A stretch of 64,000 nt of DNA. Origin: Triangularia verruculosa. Its lineage: Eukaryota > Ascomycota > Sordariomycetes > Sordariales > Podosporaceae. The notes below the pieces were generated by a model. It searched no databases, had not been told where the DNA came from, and was given only the letters and a program-made list of their open reading frames with translations. How positions within the stretch are numbered: the stretch's first letter is position 1; every line of letters begins with the position of its first letter. Positions 43,701 to 52,842 of this stretch are shown here, in pieces. Location: assembly GCA_033296885.1 (NCBI GenBank), contig MU863884.1, positions 372,001 to 436,000 of the forward strand, written 5' to 3'. The position numbers were made by a program, and so were the translations under genes.

Positions 43701-43760
43701 GGGGTTGATAAGGGGAAGGGGGGGATGCCTTTGGATGTTGGTAATGGTGGAAGAAGCTAA
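37794..43760 (+). CDS. slh1: Ski2-like RNA helicase Slh1/ASCC3 (1988 aa)
   Basis: A single uninterrupted exon. The two tandem helicase cassettes each have RecA pairs and a Sec63-like unit. First: Walker A APTGAGKT (301-308), DEVH (423-426), GLSATLPNY and the QIFGRAGRPQ motif. Second: SPTGSGKT (1163-1170), DEIH (1267-1270), GMSTACANATD and QMLGRAGRPQ. A Sec63 domain ends each half. Length and the N-terminal domain fit Slh1/ASCC3 rather than Brr2, which is longer with a PWI region. Slh1 is the motor of the RQT complex that splits collided ribosomes. Both ATPase sites look intact. Long blocks alternate between G-ending codons (about 38.3-40.7 kb) and C-ending codons (about 42.75-43.35 kb). Confidence 0.93.
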   Translation: MSTPQPTLTLSEWRAQAEAMKSAVASAGLTPKQEDNEEADWTDDEIEPRRPRNGDIWDFISDDDLDSEVNFEDTTSGDDYGNSGLGNQPSSSKTVYDMNWLSSRCQNSPTGLDASALQDQILEILSSGRRSEEEIQSQLTDLIGFDDLDFVIELSLHRAEVVASAASEKSGTRLLTKAQRQEQLRQRDQLHKAMPLAQAREKEEEYPHVYKAYHGGNTLSHSGHKYKLPPNSQRLEFEKYEEYVIPAGRAGTLWPGHRLIKIQELDGLCRGTFKGYETLNRMQSLVYPVAYRTGENMLVCAPTGAGKTDAAMLTVLQTVGQYLTPSPGEDHEAKEFKVDLGEFKVVYVAPMKALAAEITEKFQKKLGWLGIRVREYTGDMHLTKKEVVETQVIVTTPEKWDVVTRKGTGDTELVQKVRLLIIDEVHMLHDERGAVLESLVARTQRQVESTQSLIRIVGLSATLPNYVDVADFLGVNKQRGLFYFDSSFRPVPLEQHFLGVKGKAGSRQSRDNIDEVAFEKVREMLEEGHQVMVFVHSRRDTQATAKMLWEKATDQACVGLFDPSNSDNFESAMRDVKQTKARELRDLVPKGLGIHHAGMARSDRNLMERLFAEGVIKVLCCTATLAWGVNLPAAAVVIKGTQVYSAQEGKFVDLGILDVLQIFGRAGRPQFEDTGIGMICTTHDRLAHYLTAVTDQLPIESKFSAKLVDNLNAEIALGTVTSVNDAVKWIGYSYLFVRMRRNPMAYGIEWSEYSDDPQLVQRRRKLATQAARTLQQSQMIIFNETTEELRSKDIGRIASQYYIQHTSIEIFNSLMKWDSAEKDILMMIAMSGEFDNIQSRNNEADELSRMKANQHFIPYEIKGGIDTPQTKTNILLQAYISKLQPEDFALTNDLNYVAQQAGRICRALFMIALNRRWGYQCLVLLTMAKSIEKRIWAFQHPFHQFDLPKPVLNNLDSKEALSIESMREMEPAEIGNLVNNFKMGHKIAKLLDNFPTLSIEAEIAPLNRDVLRIKLFVTPDFRWNDYLHGTSESYYIWVENSETSEIYHHEFFILNRRKLHDDHELNFTIPLSDPLPNQIYVRAVSDRWLGAETVTAVSFQHLIRPDTESVYTDLLNLQPLPISALKNPALEELYAQRFQYFNPMQTQLFHTLYHRPVNVLLGSPTGSGKTVAAELAMWWAFRERPGSKVVYIAPMKALVRERVKDWGVRLAKPLGLRLVELTGDNTPDTRTIQDADIIITTPEKWDGISRSWQTRGYVRKVSLVIIDEIHLLAGDRGPILEIIVSRMNYIAASTKNAVRLLGMSTACANATDLGNWLGVKGEGLFNFRHSVRPVPLELYIDGFPEVRGFCPLMQSMNRPTFLAILNHSPEKPVIVFVPSRRQTRLTAKDLINLCGMEDNPRRFLSMDEDDLQGILTRVKDEALKEAISFGIGLHHAGLVEGDRQIAEELFLNNKIQILIATSTLAWGVNLPAHLVVVKGTQFYDAKIEAYKDMDLTDVLQMLGRAGRPQFDNSGVARIFTQDSKKDFYKHFLHTGFPVESSLHTVLDNHLCAEICAETIITKQDALDYLTWTFFFRRLHKNPSYYGLEISAEEHNTTTAQQLANEFMISMVDSSLHELTESKCVEVYPNGDVDPTPLGKIMSYYYLSHKTIRQLVKKAKPNAAFIDVLSWMSIATEYDELPVRHNEDLINAELSKNLPFPGTAFGLPMWDPHVKAFLLLQAHMCGIPLPITDYVGDQTSVLDQSIRIIQAGIDVMAELGHLSSLKSFISLLQSVKGGIWPDEDPVSLLPGVFLAANSKRKPIPLQDIAKISRNTQQLDRLTRDLQIPSSLAGKFRKAASSLPDVAISVGDVRNTSLTVTLKRQNPITEKEARIYAPKYPKPQTEGYFVVVGDLVTDEVVAVKRVGWSGRGVKDGKRNPVQIGDRPTARAVIKLPEGEKARRFDVLVVSDGYVGVEWGVKVEVPGRPVVDGVDKGKGGMPLDVGNGGRS

Positions 43761-44044
43761 TGGGAGAGGTGATGTAGATTTGGGGATATGCCACGTTGAT
43801 ACAGTAGATATATACACAAGTCTTTCGACAACAACAAATCCCAAGTGACTTTAAATCTCCATCCGTCTTGAAACATCTCTTCATTACCATTACTAATATA
43901 ACTGTTCTTTCTCATCTATATTTTCTTCATTCCCCATCCCCATCCCCTTCCCCTTCCCCTTCCCCTATCCCACCTATCCAAAACCCCCCCCCAAACATGC
44001 TCATTAAATCTCTTGAAACCCCCTTTAGTTTCCTTTCTGTATCT
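43761..44044. other. Convergent intergenic
   Basis: 284 bp between the ends of SLH1 and ERG1, with a CCCCTT/CCCCAT simple repeat at about 43933-43970. Confidence 0.6.
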
Positions 44045-45544
44045 CTACCACAACTCCGTCCCAAAAACAGGCAAAAACACCACACAAGCCTTCCACAGTA
44101 TCATCACCGCCTGAATAATCGCAACAGGCAGCATCACCACCCCCAACAACAAACTCCCCCCACACAACTCCACCGTATTCATCCAAATCGCCAAAAACGC
44201 CACGGTAAAAAAATGCCTCGCCAGCACCGACGGCCGGTGCATCATCCCCCCCATCAGCGCAACCGGCTCATCCGTCCTGCCCATCTGGAAATACCGAAAA
44301 CACCCCCTCTGCAGCGCCCTTAACTGCCAGTCGTCCGCCGCGAACAAGCTGTACAGCGCCTGCGCCAACACATTAATAATACTCGTCAACGACTTCCTGC
44401 GGTAGTGGAACGTCCCCATCGCATTCGCCACCGCGGCACGGTCAGATAAACTAGGGATTTGATCTGGTGATAGCAGAGACGTAAGAAGGACGACGTCGTT
44501 GAACGCGACTGTCATTCCCCCCCCCGTGAGCGGGTGCCGCATGTTATGTGCGTCGCCTAGGACCAACACTCCAGGGGTGGAGGTCTGTTTTGTTGGGGGG
44601 AGCCAGCTATTTGGCATGGACTTTGGAATTTTGCCATCGGCTAGGGCCTTGACGACGGATGGCTGAACGGATTTGGGGAGGGCGGGGAGCACGACTTTCT
44701 GGATGTACCCGCGGACGCCGCCGTTTTTGGGGGAGGCGGCTGGGCAGTCTAGGGGGACGTCGATTAATGCTCGGGTTTCGTGCGTGCCGATTTGGTAGAG
44801 GAGGACCACCGAGGCGTCGCCGATGCAGACGTGGCCGTAGTACTGCGGGGGGAAGTCACAGTCGATGAGCTCCAACGCGTAGAATTTCGACTTGACGACG
44901 GGGGTTTTGTTGAGGAGGGGTTGGCGGAACTTGGAGGCGTAGCCATCGGCGATGATGGTCAGCGCCCCAAAGAAGGCTTCCTCTTTCTTGGTGTTCTTCT
45001 CCTTGTTGGTGGTGGTTTTGGTTTTGACTCCGAGTACCTCGGTGTTGTGCGATCCTTTTATCAGATCTGTGACTTCTGTCTCGAAAACAGAGATATTCGG
45101 GTGCTCGTGGCAGGCTTTTCGGAGTTGCATGATAAACCTCCCGTGATGAAACGCTCTCCCTTCCGGTCCTCTCTTGTCCCTCTTCTCGCCTTTTGTGACG
45201 ACGATGTTCCCGTCAGCGGAGACGGTGGGGTAGGGGATGGCGACGTTGTCGCCGCGGTAGAGGACGTGGTAGCCGTAGCAGGGGATCGCGTCGATGCCGT
45301 CGAGGCATTTGCCTAGGCCGAGGGTCTTGAGGGCGGCTACACCGCCTGGCTGGAGGAGCTCGCCGACGATGCGGTCGGGTTCGTGGAGCCAGCGCTCGAG
45401 GAGGATGACGGAGCGGCCTTGGTTGGCGAAGGCGTGGGCGGCCGCGCAGCCAAAGACGCCGGCGCCGACGATGACGACGTCGGCTTCGTGGTGTTGCTCG
45501 CGGCGGTCGCGCTCGAGGTCGAGGGCGGATTGGGGTTTCGCCAT
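44045..45544 (-). CDS. erg1: Squalene epoxidase (squalene monooxygenase, 499 aa)
   Basis: The start chosen is the ATG at 45544 (MAKPQSALDLERDRRE); the open frame further upstream is leader sequence. FAD-binding motif GAGVFG lies at 27-32 (VVIVGAGVFGCAAAHAFA). The family signature GELLQPGG follows. The second FAD motif GDAHNMRHPLTGGGM begins at residue 330. The C-terminus has hydrophobic helices (SLLLGVVMLPVAIIQAVMI) that anchor it in the ER. It converts squalene to 2,3-oxidosqualene with O2, FAD and NADPH in ergosterol synthesis, and is the target of allylamines. An ATCACCTCCC sequence at 45936-45945 resembles a sterol regulatory element (8 of 10 bases). SREBP-type control is thus possible but only inferred. 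Confidence 0.95.
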   Translation of the reverse strand: MAKPQSALDLERDRREQHHEADVVIVGAGVFGCAAAHAFANQGRSVILLERWLHEPDRIVGELLQPGGVAALKTLGLGKCLDGIDAIPCYGYHVLYRGDNVAIPYPTVSADGNIVVTKGEKRDKRGPEGRAFHHGRFIMQLRKACHEHPNISVFETEVTDLIKGSHNTEVLGVKTKTTTNKEKNTKKEEAFFGALTIIADGYASKFRQPLLNKTPVVKSKFYALELIDCDFPPQYYGHVCIGDASVVLLYQIGTHETRALIDVPLDCPAASPKNGGVRGYIQKVVLPALPKSVQPSVVKALADGKIPKSMPNSWLPPTKQTSTPGVLVLGDAHNMRHPLTGGGMTVAFNDVVLLTSLLSPDQIPSLSDRAAVANAMGTFHYRRKSLTSIINVLAQALYSLFAADDWQLRALQRGCFRYFQMGRTDEPVALMGGMMHRPSVLARHFFTVAFLAIWMNTVELCGGSLLLGVVMLPVAIIQAVMILWKACVVFLPVFGTELW

Positions 45545-46241
45545 TGCGGGGGTATGTGGTATATAAGGGGGGAGAGAAAGATGAATAGAAGAGATCGGAT
45601 GAACAGTGAGGTCACTTCTCTCTACCGCTGCTGTATAGCTCGAGCGAGTCCTTCGTCGTCGTGGAAATTGGCTTTTGGCAATTAAGTTTAGTAGTAGTAG
45701 TTGTAAAGTACCAGAGAAAATCAAACAGTAAAAAGTTCCCCAGAAACCACCCTTTTGACCGCCTCCAAGATCCTCCAGTCGTGATTCGTCAATTGCTTCT
45801 TCGAAAGCAAAGAGAGAGGGAGAAGAAAAAAGTGGTGTGTGATTCTGTCTCTCGAGATTGTCCTGCAACCGATCTCTGCTCCAAATCGTCCCATCGTGGG
45901 AAGCACCGCTCATCGCCCCTTGTCCCCGCCAGCCAATCACCTCCCGCGCGCAAGGGCCCCCTTTTCCCTTTTTCGCGTCCCCTGCCCCTGACAGCAGCGC
46001 GACCGCTAGAGAGAAATTCACATGTCAGTCGATAATTAATAGCCAAGACCACACCAACACCATCGAACGACACCACGCACATTCCAATTGCGTGGCCTGT
46101 TTTTTTTGGTTGAATATCCCCGTATGATCATATTCGTTAAAATGTTACACTTTTGTTTCCCCCCATTCCCAAAACCTCCGATAATGCAATATGTATATAT
46201 GTACAACAGACAGTGAGAACCTTGAAGGGCAGCCCCTTTTC
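45545..46241. promoter_or_regulatory. ERG1 promoter and PPR 3' flank
   Basis: About 700 bp. It contains the SRE-like ATCACCTCCC (45936-45945) next to a CCAAT (45933-45937), about 390 bp upstream of the ERG1 start. No gene is seen. Confidence 0.4.
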
Positions 46242-49200
46242 TCAGGCTCGTGTCAACACCAGCTGCGAACCATCCTCTGCTCGAAAGCCCTTTCCGCTAT
46301 CCAAAACGTCATCCTTGATGTACGTGCTATTCAACCAGGGAATCTCATTAAAGTCCACCGGCGGGCACCCAGCAGCAATCGCGCTCTCCCTCATCACCCT
46401 GAGCGCATCAGTTCCCAGTCTCTTCGCATCGATCCTTAGCGTCTTTCTTGCCTGAATAATAGCTTCAATCGCCCTCTCCAGAACTTCATGTGCCTGCTCC
46501 TGCCTCGACTTTGCCGTTGTTGATTCCGGATTGGGCTCAAATCGTTTGACGTAGGTAAATGCCGTCTTGAGCAGGTTGAGACAGGCTGTGTCCTCCTTGT
46601 AGGTGCTGCTCAGTGCCCTTCCAATAGCAAGCTTCAGCCTCGTCACGTCGAGCAGCTTCGTCGCGGCGGTAAGGATAATACTGAAGTTGGCAAGGTTGTA
46701 ACAGGGTGCTTCACCCCGTGCTTTGGCAGCATGTGCTGCGTAGACGATAGCTCCAGAGTAAAACCGCATGGTCAGGCATATTCTTGCCGCCTGATGTAGT
46801 GCCGTGTCTGTCGGTGAGATTCCCAGCTCTTCCATGCTCTTGAGGTTATCCTGTATAACCACCATCATGCGACTTGGATGCCACGCCTTCCGCTCTTTCT
46901 TCATATTTGTAAAGAGGTTGCGAATCTTGGAGCCGACGATATAATTGATCACCCCCTCCGTCTCCAGCCCATTGTCTTGAGCATCGCGCACAAGCTCGTA
47001 TGCGTCTTGATAGTTATTCGGCTCAGCCTGCAACTGCGCCTGAACAGCCAGCCTCAACGTCCCCTGTGAGACATCCATGCCCTCATTCCGGCACACCTTA
47101 TACATCCGCAAAGCGATCCTCGGGTTGCCATATGTCAGATACTCCTTCATAACCAGCGCAACCTCCCTCGCATCAGCGCACCTCCCCTTATGCGGCAGGA
47201 TATTCCTCTGAACCCTCAAAGACAACAACCGGCCCCTGGCTGCTCTCCCGCTACTTCCATCCGCCAGCGCAGCCCTCACCATCACCAACTCGGTATACCT
47301 ATCCGAAAACTTGGGATTCAACAACCTCAGTTTCCGATACAGCGTCCGCAAATCGCGGAAAGGCATCTTCCACTCCCTCCTCAGCACCGTCAAAATGACA
47401 TTCGAAAACGCCGCATCAACCTCAAACCCCAGCTTGCTGCAGAATTCCAACCACTTAACAATCTTATCCACATCCCTCAACTGCGCATACCTCGTCCCCA
47501 TCAGCGTAAAGATATAATTATTCAGCGGCACCTTCATCTCCTCGACATAGCTCTTCAAGAACGCATCCGTCTCCTCCACCGTATGCCCCTCCGCATAAGC
47601 CTTCAGGACCGGGACAAACACCTGACTGTAATTCTTCATCCCCTCCGGATCCTCCGAAGCCCTCATCCGCTGAAACAAAGCCTTGACAGCATCCCAATCC
47701 CCAAGCGACGCGTGGTGCCGGGCGAAAACACCCAGCACTCGAACGTCTTCAGCGACAACAAAGCCCTCGGCGGCCGATTTCTCAAAGTACCACTCTGCGA
47801 TGGCCTCCTGCCTAGCTTCGAGCGAGATCTCAACCATGACACGGTACAAGGCGTCGGGATAGAGTACTGCCTCTCTGATGTCAACCTCGGTAAAGGAATC
47901 AAACATCTTCTGGGTCGCGGTGAAATCCTTGTTCTTTCTCCAATACGCCACCAAGAGTCTAGTGGCGAGCTCAGAGGGCATTTTAAAGTCGATGCTCTGA
48001 TACAGCTTCACCAGTGTACGCAAAACGTCATCTGCGCGGTGGTTGTGCGCTTTCTCGACGCAGTCAACCGCCAATCTGGCGATGTCATACAGCGACACCG
48101 AATCCGGACTGCAGTTGGCGTAGTTGAACCGGAAGGTCTGGATCGCCATCTTGTAGCTGTGTTGCTCGACGAGTTTCGTCAAATACCAGTGCGTAAACTC
48201 TGGCGTTGTGTCTCCCATGCGAAGGGCATAGCTGTGACAGCGTCTGTAAATCTCTCGGCCGATGATCAGATGATCCACCGAAAAGCGAGCTTCGAGAAGT
48301 CGCCGACCAGTTTCATACAGGTCAGGATGTAGCTCTGTCTTTTCCGCAATTTTTGGCCGATAGATCACCGCGGCGAGATCGAGTATCCGTAGATGAGCTT
48401 CTCGGTTGGCTTTGACAGCCTCGGCACGTGTAAGCAGAGACCGGATCAGTGATGATGGCTCAAAAGCATAGTAGTCCACCTCGTTGATCTTGCCGCTCCT
48501 TAGAGCCCGTACCAGAATATTTCCTGCTTCCTCAACCATGCCCACCCCCTGGCATGTCTTGCAGAGCAGAGCGGTGCCATCCAGCCAGCCTGTGTTTCCT
48601 ACTACAGCACTTTCGGGGTTGTCTAGGACGTATTGTACGACAGTTCGAAGATGTGATGTGTCTTTTGTAATGCAGGCCTCCTGGATGAGGGTGAGAATCC
48701 TAATGGTGGAAGGGAACTGAAGTGATTTGACTGTCTCGAGCCATGCCAGCGAAGCATTTGGACCGGTTTCCGGTTCGGCATCCTGTACTTCTGACCGTGT
48801 TATATACTCGACTTTCTGACCCGCTGATACCGTAGCCGTAGGCGCATTAGGAACGCTTGCGCCGAGGGTAGCCCGCCTTTGAATCGAAGAGAAATCGCGG
48901 AACGATCTAGACTGAGCCGAGGCTTGGTGTTCCTTAAACCATTCGGGAACCTGCGGTGATGGATTCTTTTTCGTACCCTTATTCCGTTCAGTCTGTCGTA
49001 CCGCAGCCTTCAGTTCCGCAAAGGGATCCGTACCCGGTGATTCAGCCGGCCTTGCGTCTCTAGTAGTTGACCCTCCCCCTGCCTCGAAGCTCGTTGGTGA
49101 TGTCCCAATCGCTTTGGAAACCTCCTTTTCCGCGCGAGCATGTTCGCATTCCTCCTCAACCTTTCCTTCCTCTGCCGGCAGCAATACCAACGGGTCCTCA

Positions 49201-49430
49201 TCAACCTGTACAGCCTGCTCCTGCAACTGCCTTGCAATCGCACTCCCCCCTCCCGGTCGGTATTGTCGGCATGACTTGATCCTCTCGCTGTTCTCAACAA
49301 TCCGCAGAGCGCTGTTTATCCTCCGCCGTCGGTCCTCGGCAATAATCGCAATGGTGCAGGTGGTTCCCACGACGAGCCCTTGAAGCGCCGTCAAGGCAGC
49401 CTTGGAGGGCACTGGGAGATTTGGCGGCAT
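46242..49430 (-). CDS. Pentatricopeptide-repeat mitochondrial protein (1062 aa)
   Basis: A single exon from the ATG at 49430 (MPPNLPVPSKAALTALQGLVVG). The N-terminus is hydrophobic then Arg-rich (IIAEDRRRRINSALRIVENSE), a form I associate with fungal mitochondrial PPR proteins. Residues about 60-250 are disordered and acidic. From about 250 onward the chain is a helical repeat array with degenerate 35-residue units, for example HWYLTKLVEQHSYKMAIQTF, VFVPVLKAYAEGHTVEETDAF and IFTLMGTRYAQLRDVDKIVK. PPR arrays bind specific mitochondrial transcripts and control their stability, splicing or translation. The RNA target cannot be read from the sequence. Confidence 0.82.
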   Translation of the reverse strand: MPPNLPVPSKAALTALQGLVVGTTCTIAIIAEDRRRRINSALRIVENSERIKSCRQYRPGGGSAIARQLQEQAVQVDEDPLVLLPAEEGKVEEECEHARAEKEVSKAIGTSPTSFEAGGGSTTRDARPAESPGTDPFAELKAAVRQTERNKGTKKNPSPQVPEWFKEHQASAQSRSFRDFSSIQRRATLGASVPNAPTATVSAGQKVEYITRSEVQDAEPETGPNASLAWLETVKSLQFPSTIRILTLIQEACITKDTSHLRTVVQYVLDNPESAVVGNTGWLDGTALLCKTCQGVGMVEEAGNILVRALRSGKINEVDYYAFEPSSLIRSLLTRAEAVKANREAHLRILDLAAVIYRPKIAEKTELHPDLYETGRRLLEARFSVDHLIIGREIYRRCHSYALRMGDTTPEFTHWYLTKLVEQHSYKMAIQTFRFNYANCSPDSVSLYDIARLAVDCVEKAHNHRADDVLRTLVKLYQSIDFKMPSELATRLLVAYWRKNKDFTATQKMFDSFTEVDIREAVLYPDALYRVMVEISLEARQEAIAEWYFEKSAAEGFVVAEDVRVLGVFARHHASLGDWDAVKALFQRMRASEDPEGMKNYSQVFVPVLKAYAEGHTVEETDAFLKSYVEEMKVPLNNYIFTLMGTRYAQLRDVDKIVKWLEFCSKLGFEVDAAFSNVILTVLRREWKMPFRDLRTLYRKLRLLNPKFSDRYTELVMVRAALADGSSGRAARGRLLSLRVQRNILPHKGRCADAREVALVMKEYLTYGNPRIALRMYKVCRNEGMDVSQGTLRLAVQAQLQAEPNNYQDAYELVRDAQDNGLETEGVINYIVGSKIRNLFTNMKKERKAWHPSRMMVVIQDNLKSMEELGISPTDTALHQAARICLTMRFYSGAIVYAAHAAKARGEAPCYNLANFSIILTAATKLLDVTRLKLAIGRALSSTYKEDTACLNLLKTAFTYVKRFEPNPESTTAKSRQEQAHEVLERAIEAIIQARKTLRIDAKRLGTDALRVMRESAIAAGCPPVDFNEIPWLNSTYIKDDVLDSGKGFRAEDGSQLVLTRA

Positions 49431-49975
49431 ATTGGTCGGCGCTTGGTGGTCTTCATTTCGTCAGGCGCATACTGAATAGGGCGTCGAATTCCTAGGTCTT
49501 TGGCAGCATGTGTCGTCGGGCACTCAACCGAGCGCGGCCATCAAATAACTAACCGCCTATAATTATTTTTTTTGGACCTAATGACATGATGTTTGCGAGA
49601 AGCTCTTGAAGAATGGGTCTTGGAGATCAAGCTGTGGCCAATCACAACGCCTACTTCGGGGAGCTAGCGCCAAGGCTAGCTCTGTCGTGCATAAATCCGA
49701 GATCTGTTGAAGCCGGTAACACCATTACTTTGTCTCAAGAAAACACCAGTATTGGGGTCCGGTTGTGTTGTTATTATGTGCTGATTGAGGAGTTCATACA
49801 TCTATCGCATCTATCTCTTAAAATGTCTGTCTATCCAGCCCGACCAGCCTCCCAAAAACGCCACATGAGTTCCCCTCCCGCTTCCCGACCCATGCATATC
49901 TTTTTATATCATACAATGTCTATATATACAAGTACATCTCACGTCTTCAGCTGCGCCCACCTATTTAACCTAGAT
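49431..49975. other. Intergenic
   Basis: 545 bp between the PPR start and the carrier 3' end. No credible gene; AT-rich ATATATACA near 49920-49930. Confidence 0.5.
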
Positions 49976-51397
49976 CTAAACGACCTCTCGGCGCTCTACC
50001 GGCATGTACATTTCCAACTGGCGGAGAACATTTTGATACAAGAACAGCATGCAGCCGCTCTGGATGCTGGTCCAAACCGCTCTAGGCCCAACACCTCTGA
50101 ACCACCCCCCAATGCCCTCGCTCTTGTAGATTATCCTTAATCCAGTCATGACCGAGGATGTATTGAGCGTGACAGCACCAGGTTTGGGTGTGTGCGTCGA
50201 GGGTGATGAAGTCGAAATCAATCGCTTCTGGAGTTTTAGACTGGCAGCCTCGGTTGCTGGTGTGGCATGTTGCCCTTCCTTGACAACTGGCGGTTTTATG
50301 ATCGACGGCGGGGGTTGGACTGGTGCCACATGGACCTGTGTTTGAAGCCTCGTCTTCACAACATCCAGTGGACAGGTAATCGTGCCGGCCAAACCGCCCG
50401 CTGCCGCACCAGTCAACAGCTCAAGCTGCCAGCCAATATCCCGGCTGTCCCTCCATTTCCGAGCCCAGGCCTGACCCTGCTCATAGAACATGAACTGCAA
50501 GGCCGAATATGGCAGATCTCGCCATAGTGTAGCCCCGTAACCGTAGAATAAAGCAGAGGCACCTTCGTTACGGACGATGGTCCTGAGAGCGTCCGTTGTC
50601 CCTCTATAGTTATACCCCGAGCTGAAATGCGGGTTGTTGTATCGTCCCTGGAGTTGGAGTCTGGTTTTTAGTACCTCGGAAGGGACATAGACAAAAGAGG
50701 CAACAAAATCGCCGAAAAATCCTGCAAAAACACAACCATCAGCCCATGACTCTTCTGAAACACCCTCTCTTTACCAATTTCCACTAACCAGCCGTGAGAT
50801 ATGTCAAATGCGGCTGGATGCCATAATCCAGCATCTGCCTCTTGCTCCATTCATAACTTCCAAAGAAGAGAACAGTTCCCGGAAACGATCCCCACAGTGC
50901 CGGCAGCCATCCGCCATAGAGACCTCGCCGTATCCCTTCCTGCCGCCAAATCTTATAGTAGGAGGACCCGAGAGACGTGTACTTCGGTGGAATATGGGGA
51001 TCGCCCTGTTGCCTCGTCTTTACGGTATCGAGCGAGTGCATGAGCATGTCACCGCTCGTGCCGCCTATCCCGCCCGCAAGCATGCACTGCACAAAAAGTG
51101 AGAAGGTCAGCGACAGTCGTTGGACCGCTGGACAAGCATAAACCCAGGCCAGCGGTACGAAGCAAAACAGTGACGACGCACGTGCAGGTAAGGCGGGCGG
51201 CCTTCCAGCTCTCCATCTTCGGATTCCGATTTCATATTATGCTGAAGCCGCGGCGGTGCGATCTCTGGTGTGGTATCCAGTGTCTGGAAAATAACATGAT
51301 GTTCGAGAGGGGAGGACTGGGGGCTCGACGACGACGGCGGCGGCGATGACGACGATGTGGTGCTGTTGCTACTGGCCGATCCGAAGCCTAGCACCAT
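49976..51397 (-). CDS. mme1: Mitochondrial carrier, Mme1-type (419 aa)
   Basis: Exons inferred: 51182-51397, 50789-51086, 49976-50721. The joins restore PPYLHCMLAGGIGGTSGD and LTAGFFGDFVASFVYVPSEV. There are three carrier repeats with signatures HSLDTVKTRQQ, PSEVLKTRLQ and PLDVVKTRLQ. The first has Ser in place of Pro, as in yeast Mme1 (YMR166C). The long N-terminus (about 70 residues) is Ser/Pro-rich. The third repeat has a long loop (about 60 residues) between its helices. Yeast Mme1 exports Mg2+ from mitochondria; the same role is inferred here from overall similarity, including LYGG, SFPG and LQLQGRYNNPHFSSGYNYRG. Confidence 0.88.
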
Positions 51398-51800
51398 TGC
51401 CCCGGGGGCAAAAAGAGAGAGAGGTTCGCTATGCGCCGCCCAAGCTTAACAGGGCAAGAAGTACCTATTCTCTCCTTTCGTTCGTCGGGGTAGGTCGTCA
51501 CAGGGCTGTGTCGTCGAATTCTGGGTTGCGCATCGCAAATTCAATGTTTCCCAGTTCAAAATTCTGGGCGGCCGCCTGAGCTCCAGACCTCCGATCTTTT
51601 TTCGCTAGCGTCATGGCTTTCTTGGCCCGTGCATGCACCCCACGCCCCGACAAGTGACATGCATTTTTGGCCTCGGATGGCATTTACCGTGTTATACAAC
51701 TTTTGATACACATATTTACGTCTATAACCGCAAAATATACAGTTTTCCCATGCCCATTGTCGCTCCCGATATCGTGACAACTCCCATACCCATCCCCCTA
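51398..51800. other. Intergenic
   Basis: 403 bp between the carrier start and the IMP2 3' end. Nothing recognised. Confidence 0.5.
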
Positions 51801-52453
51801 CTACCTCACCACAGGCACCCTCCCCAAAGCCTCAGGAACAACCCTCACCAACCTCCACCCCCTCAACACATACACCACCCGTCCCGTAACCAACCCAGCC
51901 GACACCGGCCCGTAGTAGTTACTATCCCGACTCTTATCCGCATTATCCCCCTCCACCCAGACATGTCCCTCCGGCACGACCATGCCCACCGGGTACAACA
52001 TCTTCTTCACCGGCCCCTCCTTCCCCCACGTAGCCACAGGTTTGGGAATGATCCTATCCCCTTCCATCCCGACCACCCTCTTGACAACAACCTTGTCCGG
52101 ATCAGTCGGGCTCCTACGTACCCGTCTCATATCAGCATCCCCCCTCTTGGCAGCCTCTCCACAAGACAAGAAAAAACTCACTTGAACGTAATGATTTCAC
52201 CTCTTCGTAGGTGTTCCCTCACCCCCATCTTCCAAACCAGGCACCAATCCCTCCCCAGCCGCTCGTTATACCCCGCGTTGAAGAACGGATACATTGACGG
52301 CCCATTGATCAGCGTCACCTCCGCCACATACGAATTGAACCAAATAAACGGCGGTAGCCATGTTGCGTAGCGGAAGAGGTAGTGCGTGAATTGTTTGGTG
52401 AAGCTGGCCATTCTCGCGGATGGTGACCACCATCGTGATGCCGTTGAGGCCAT
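51801..52453 (-). CDS. imp2: Mitochondrial inner membrane protease subunit Imp2 (194 aa)
   Basis: Exons inferred: 52182-52453 and 51801-52113. The start is the first ATG in frame (52453, MASTASRWWSPSARMASF). A hydrophobic segment (about 26-48, FRYATWLPPFIWFNSYVAEV) anchors it in the inner membrane. The S26 signal-peptidase dyad is complete: Ser53 in NGPSMYP and Lys102 in VVVKRVVGMEGD, the latter reached across the intron. Box E follows as WVEGDNADKSRDSNYYGPV, which matches Imp2-like proteases. It removes sorting signals from proteins of the intermembrane space together with Imp1. An upstream in-frame TTG would add 11 residues but is an unlikely start. Confidence 0.9.
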
Positions 52454-52842
52454 CTCATATGGTTGTTGTCGAGTTGTGAATGACAAGTTGTAAGTCAGAG
52501 GTACTTTGGTACATACATGTAATTCAGACGTGATGTAAGCTGGTCTTGGTTGGTGTGCTGATAAGATAAGGAATTTCTGTGGAGGGGTAGGCCAACGGTG
52601 TTGATGCCTTCATATCTCACCACCCAAGTGAAAGACTTTTATTTTGAAGATTTGTCTGTGGACACATTACAGGCTCTTGGAATGAGAAAAAGCGGCCCTA
52701 AAGAACATACAGGTGTATATAGCATTTTATATGCCCTCATCATTCATTTTAAAACGCTATGAGACATCAAGAGTAGCCATGTATCTATCATGCCCATGGC
52801 CTTTTGTTCCCCAAAAACGCCTACCCATAAACAACGTGTGCA
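52454..52842. other. Intergenic
   Basis: 389 bp between the IMP2 start and the 3' end of eIF2-alpha. Nothing recognised. Confidence 0.5.

Noticed and set aside
43933..43970. CCCCTT/CCCCAT repeat as a telomere relic
   Set aside because: The unit differs from the fungal TTAGGG/CCCTAA repeat and varies between copies; it is a simple sequence tract.
45545..46021. N-terminal extension of squalene epoxidase
   Set aside because: The frame is open upstream of 45544, but the extra residues are not family-like; the chosen start fits the family's usual N-terminus.
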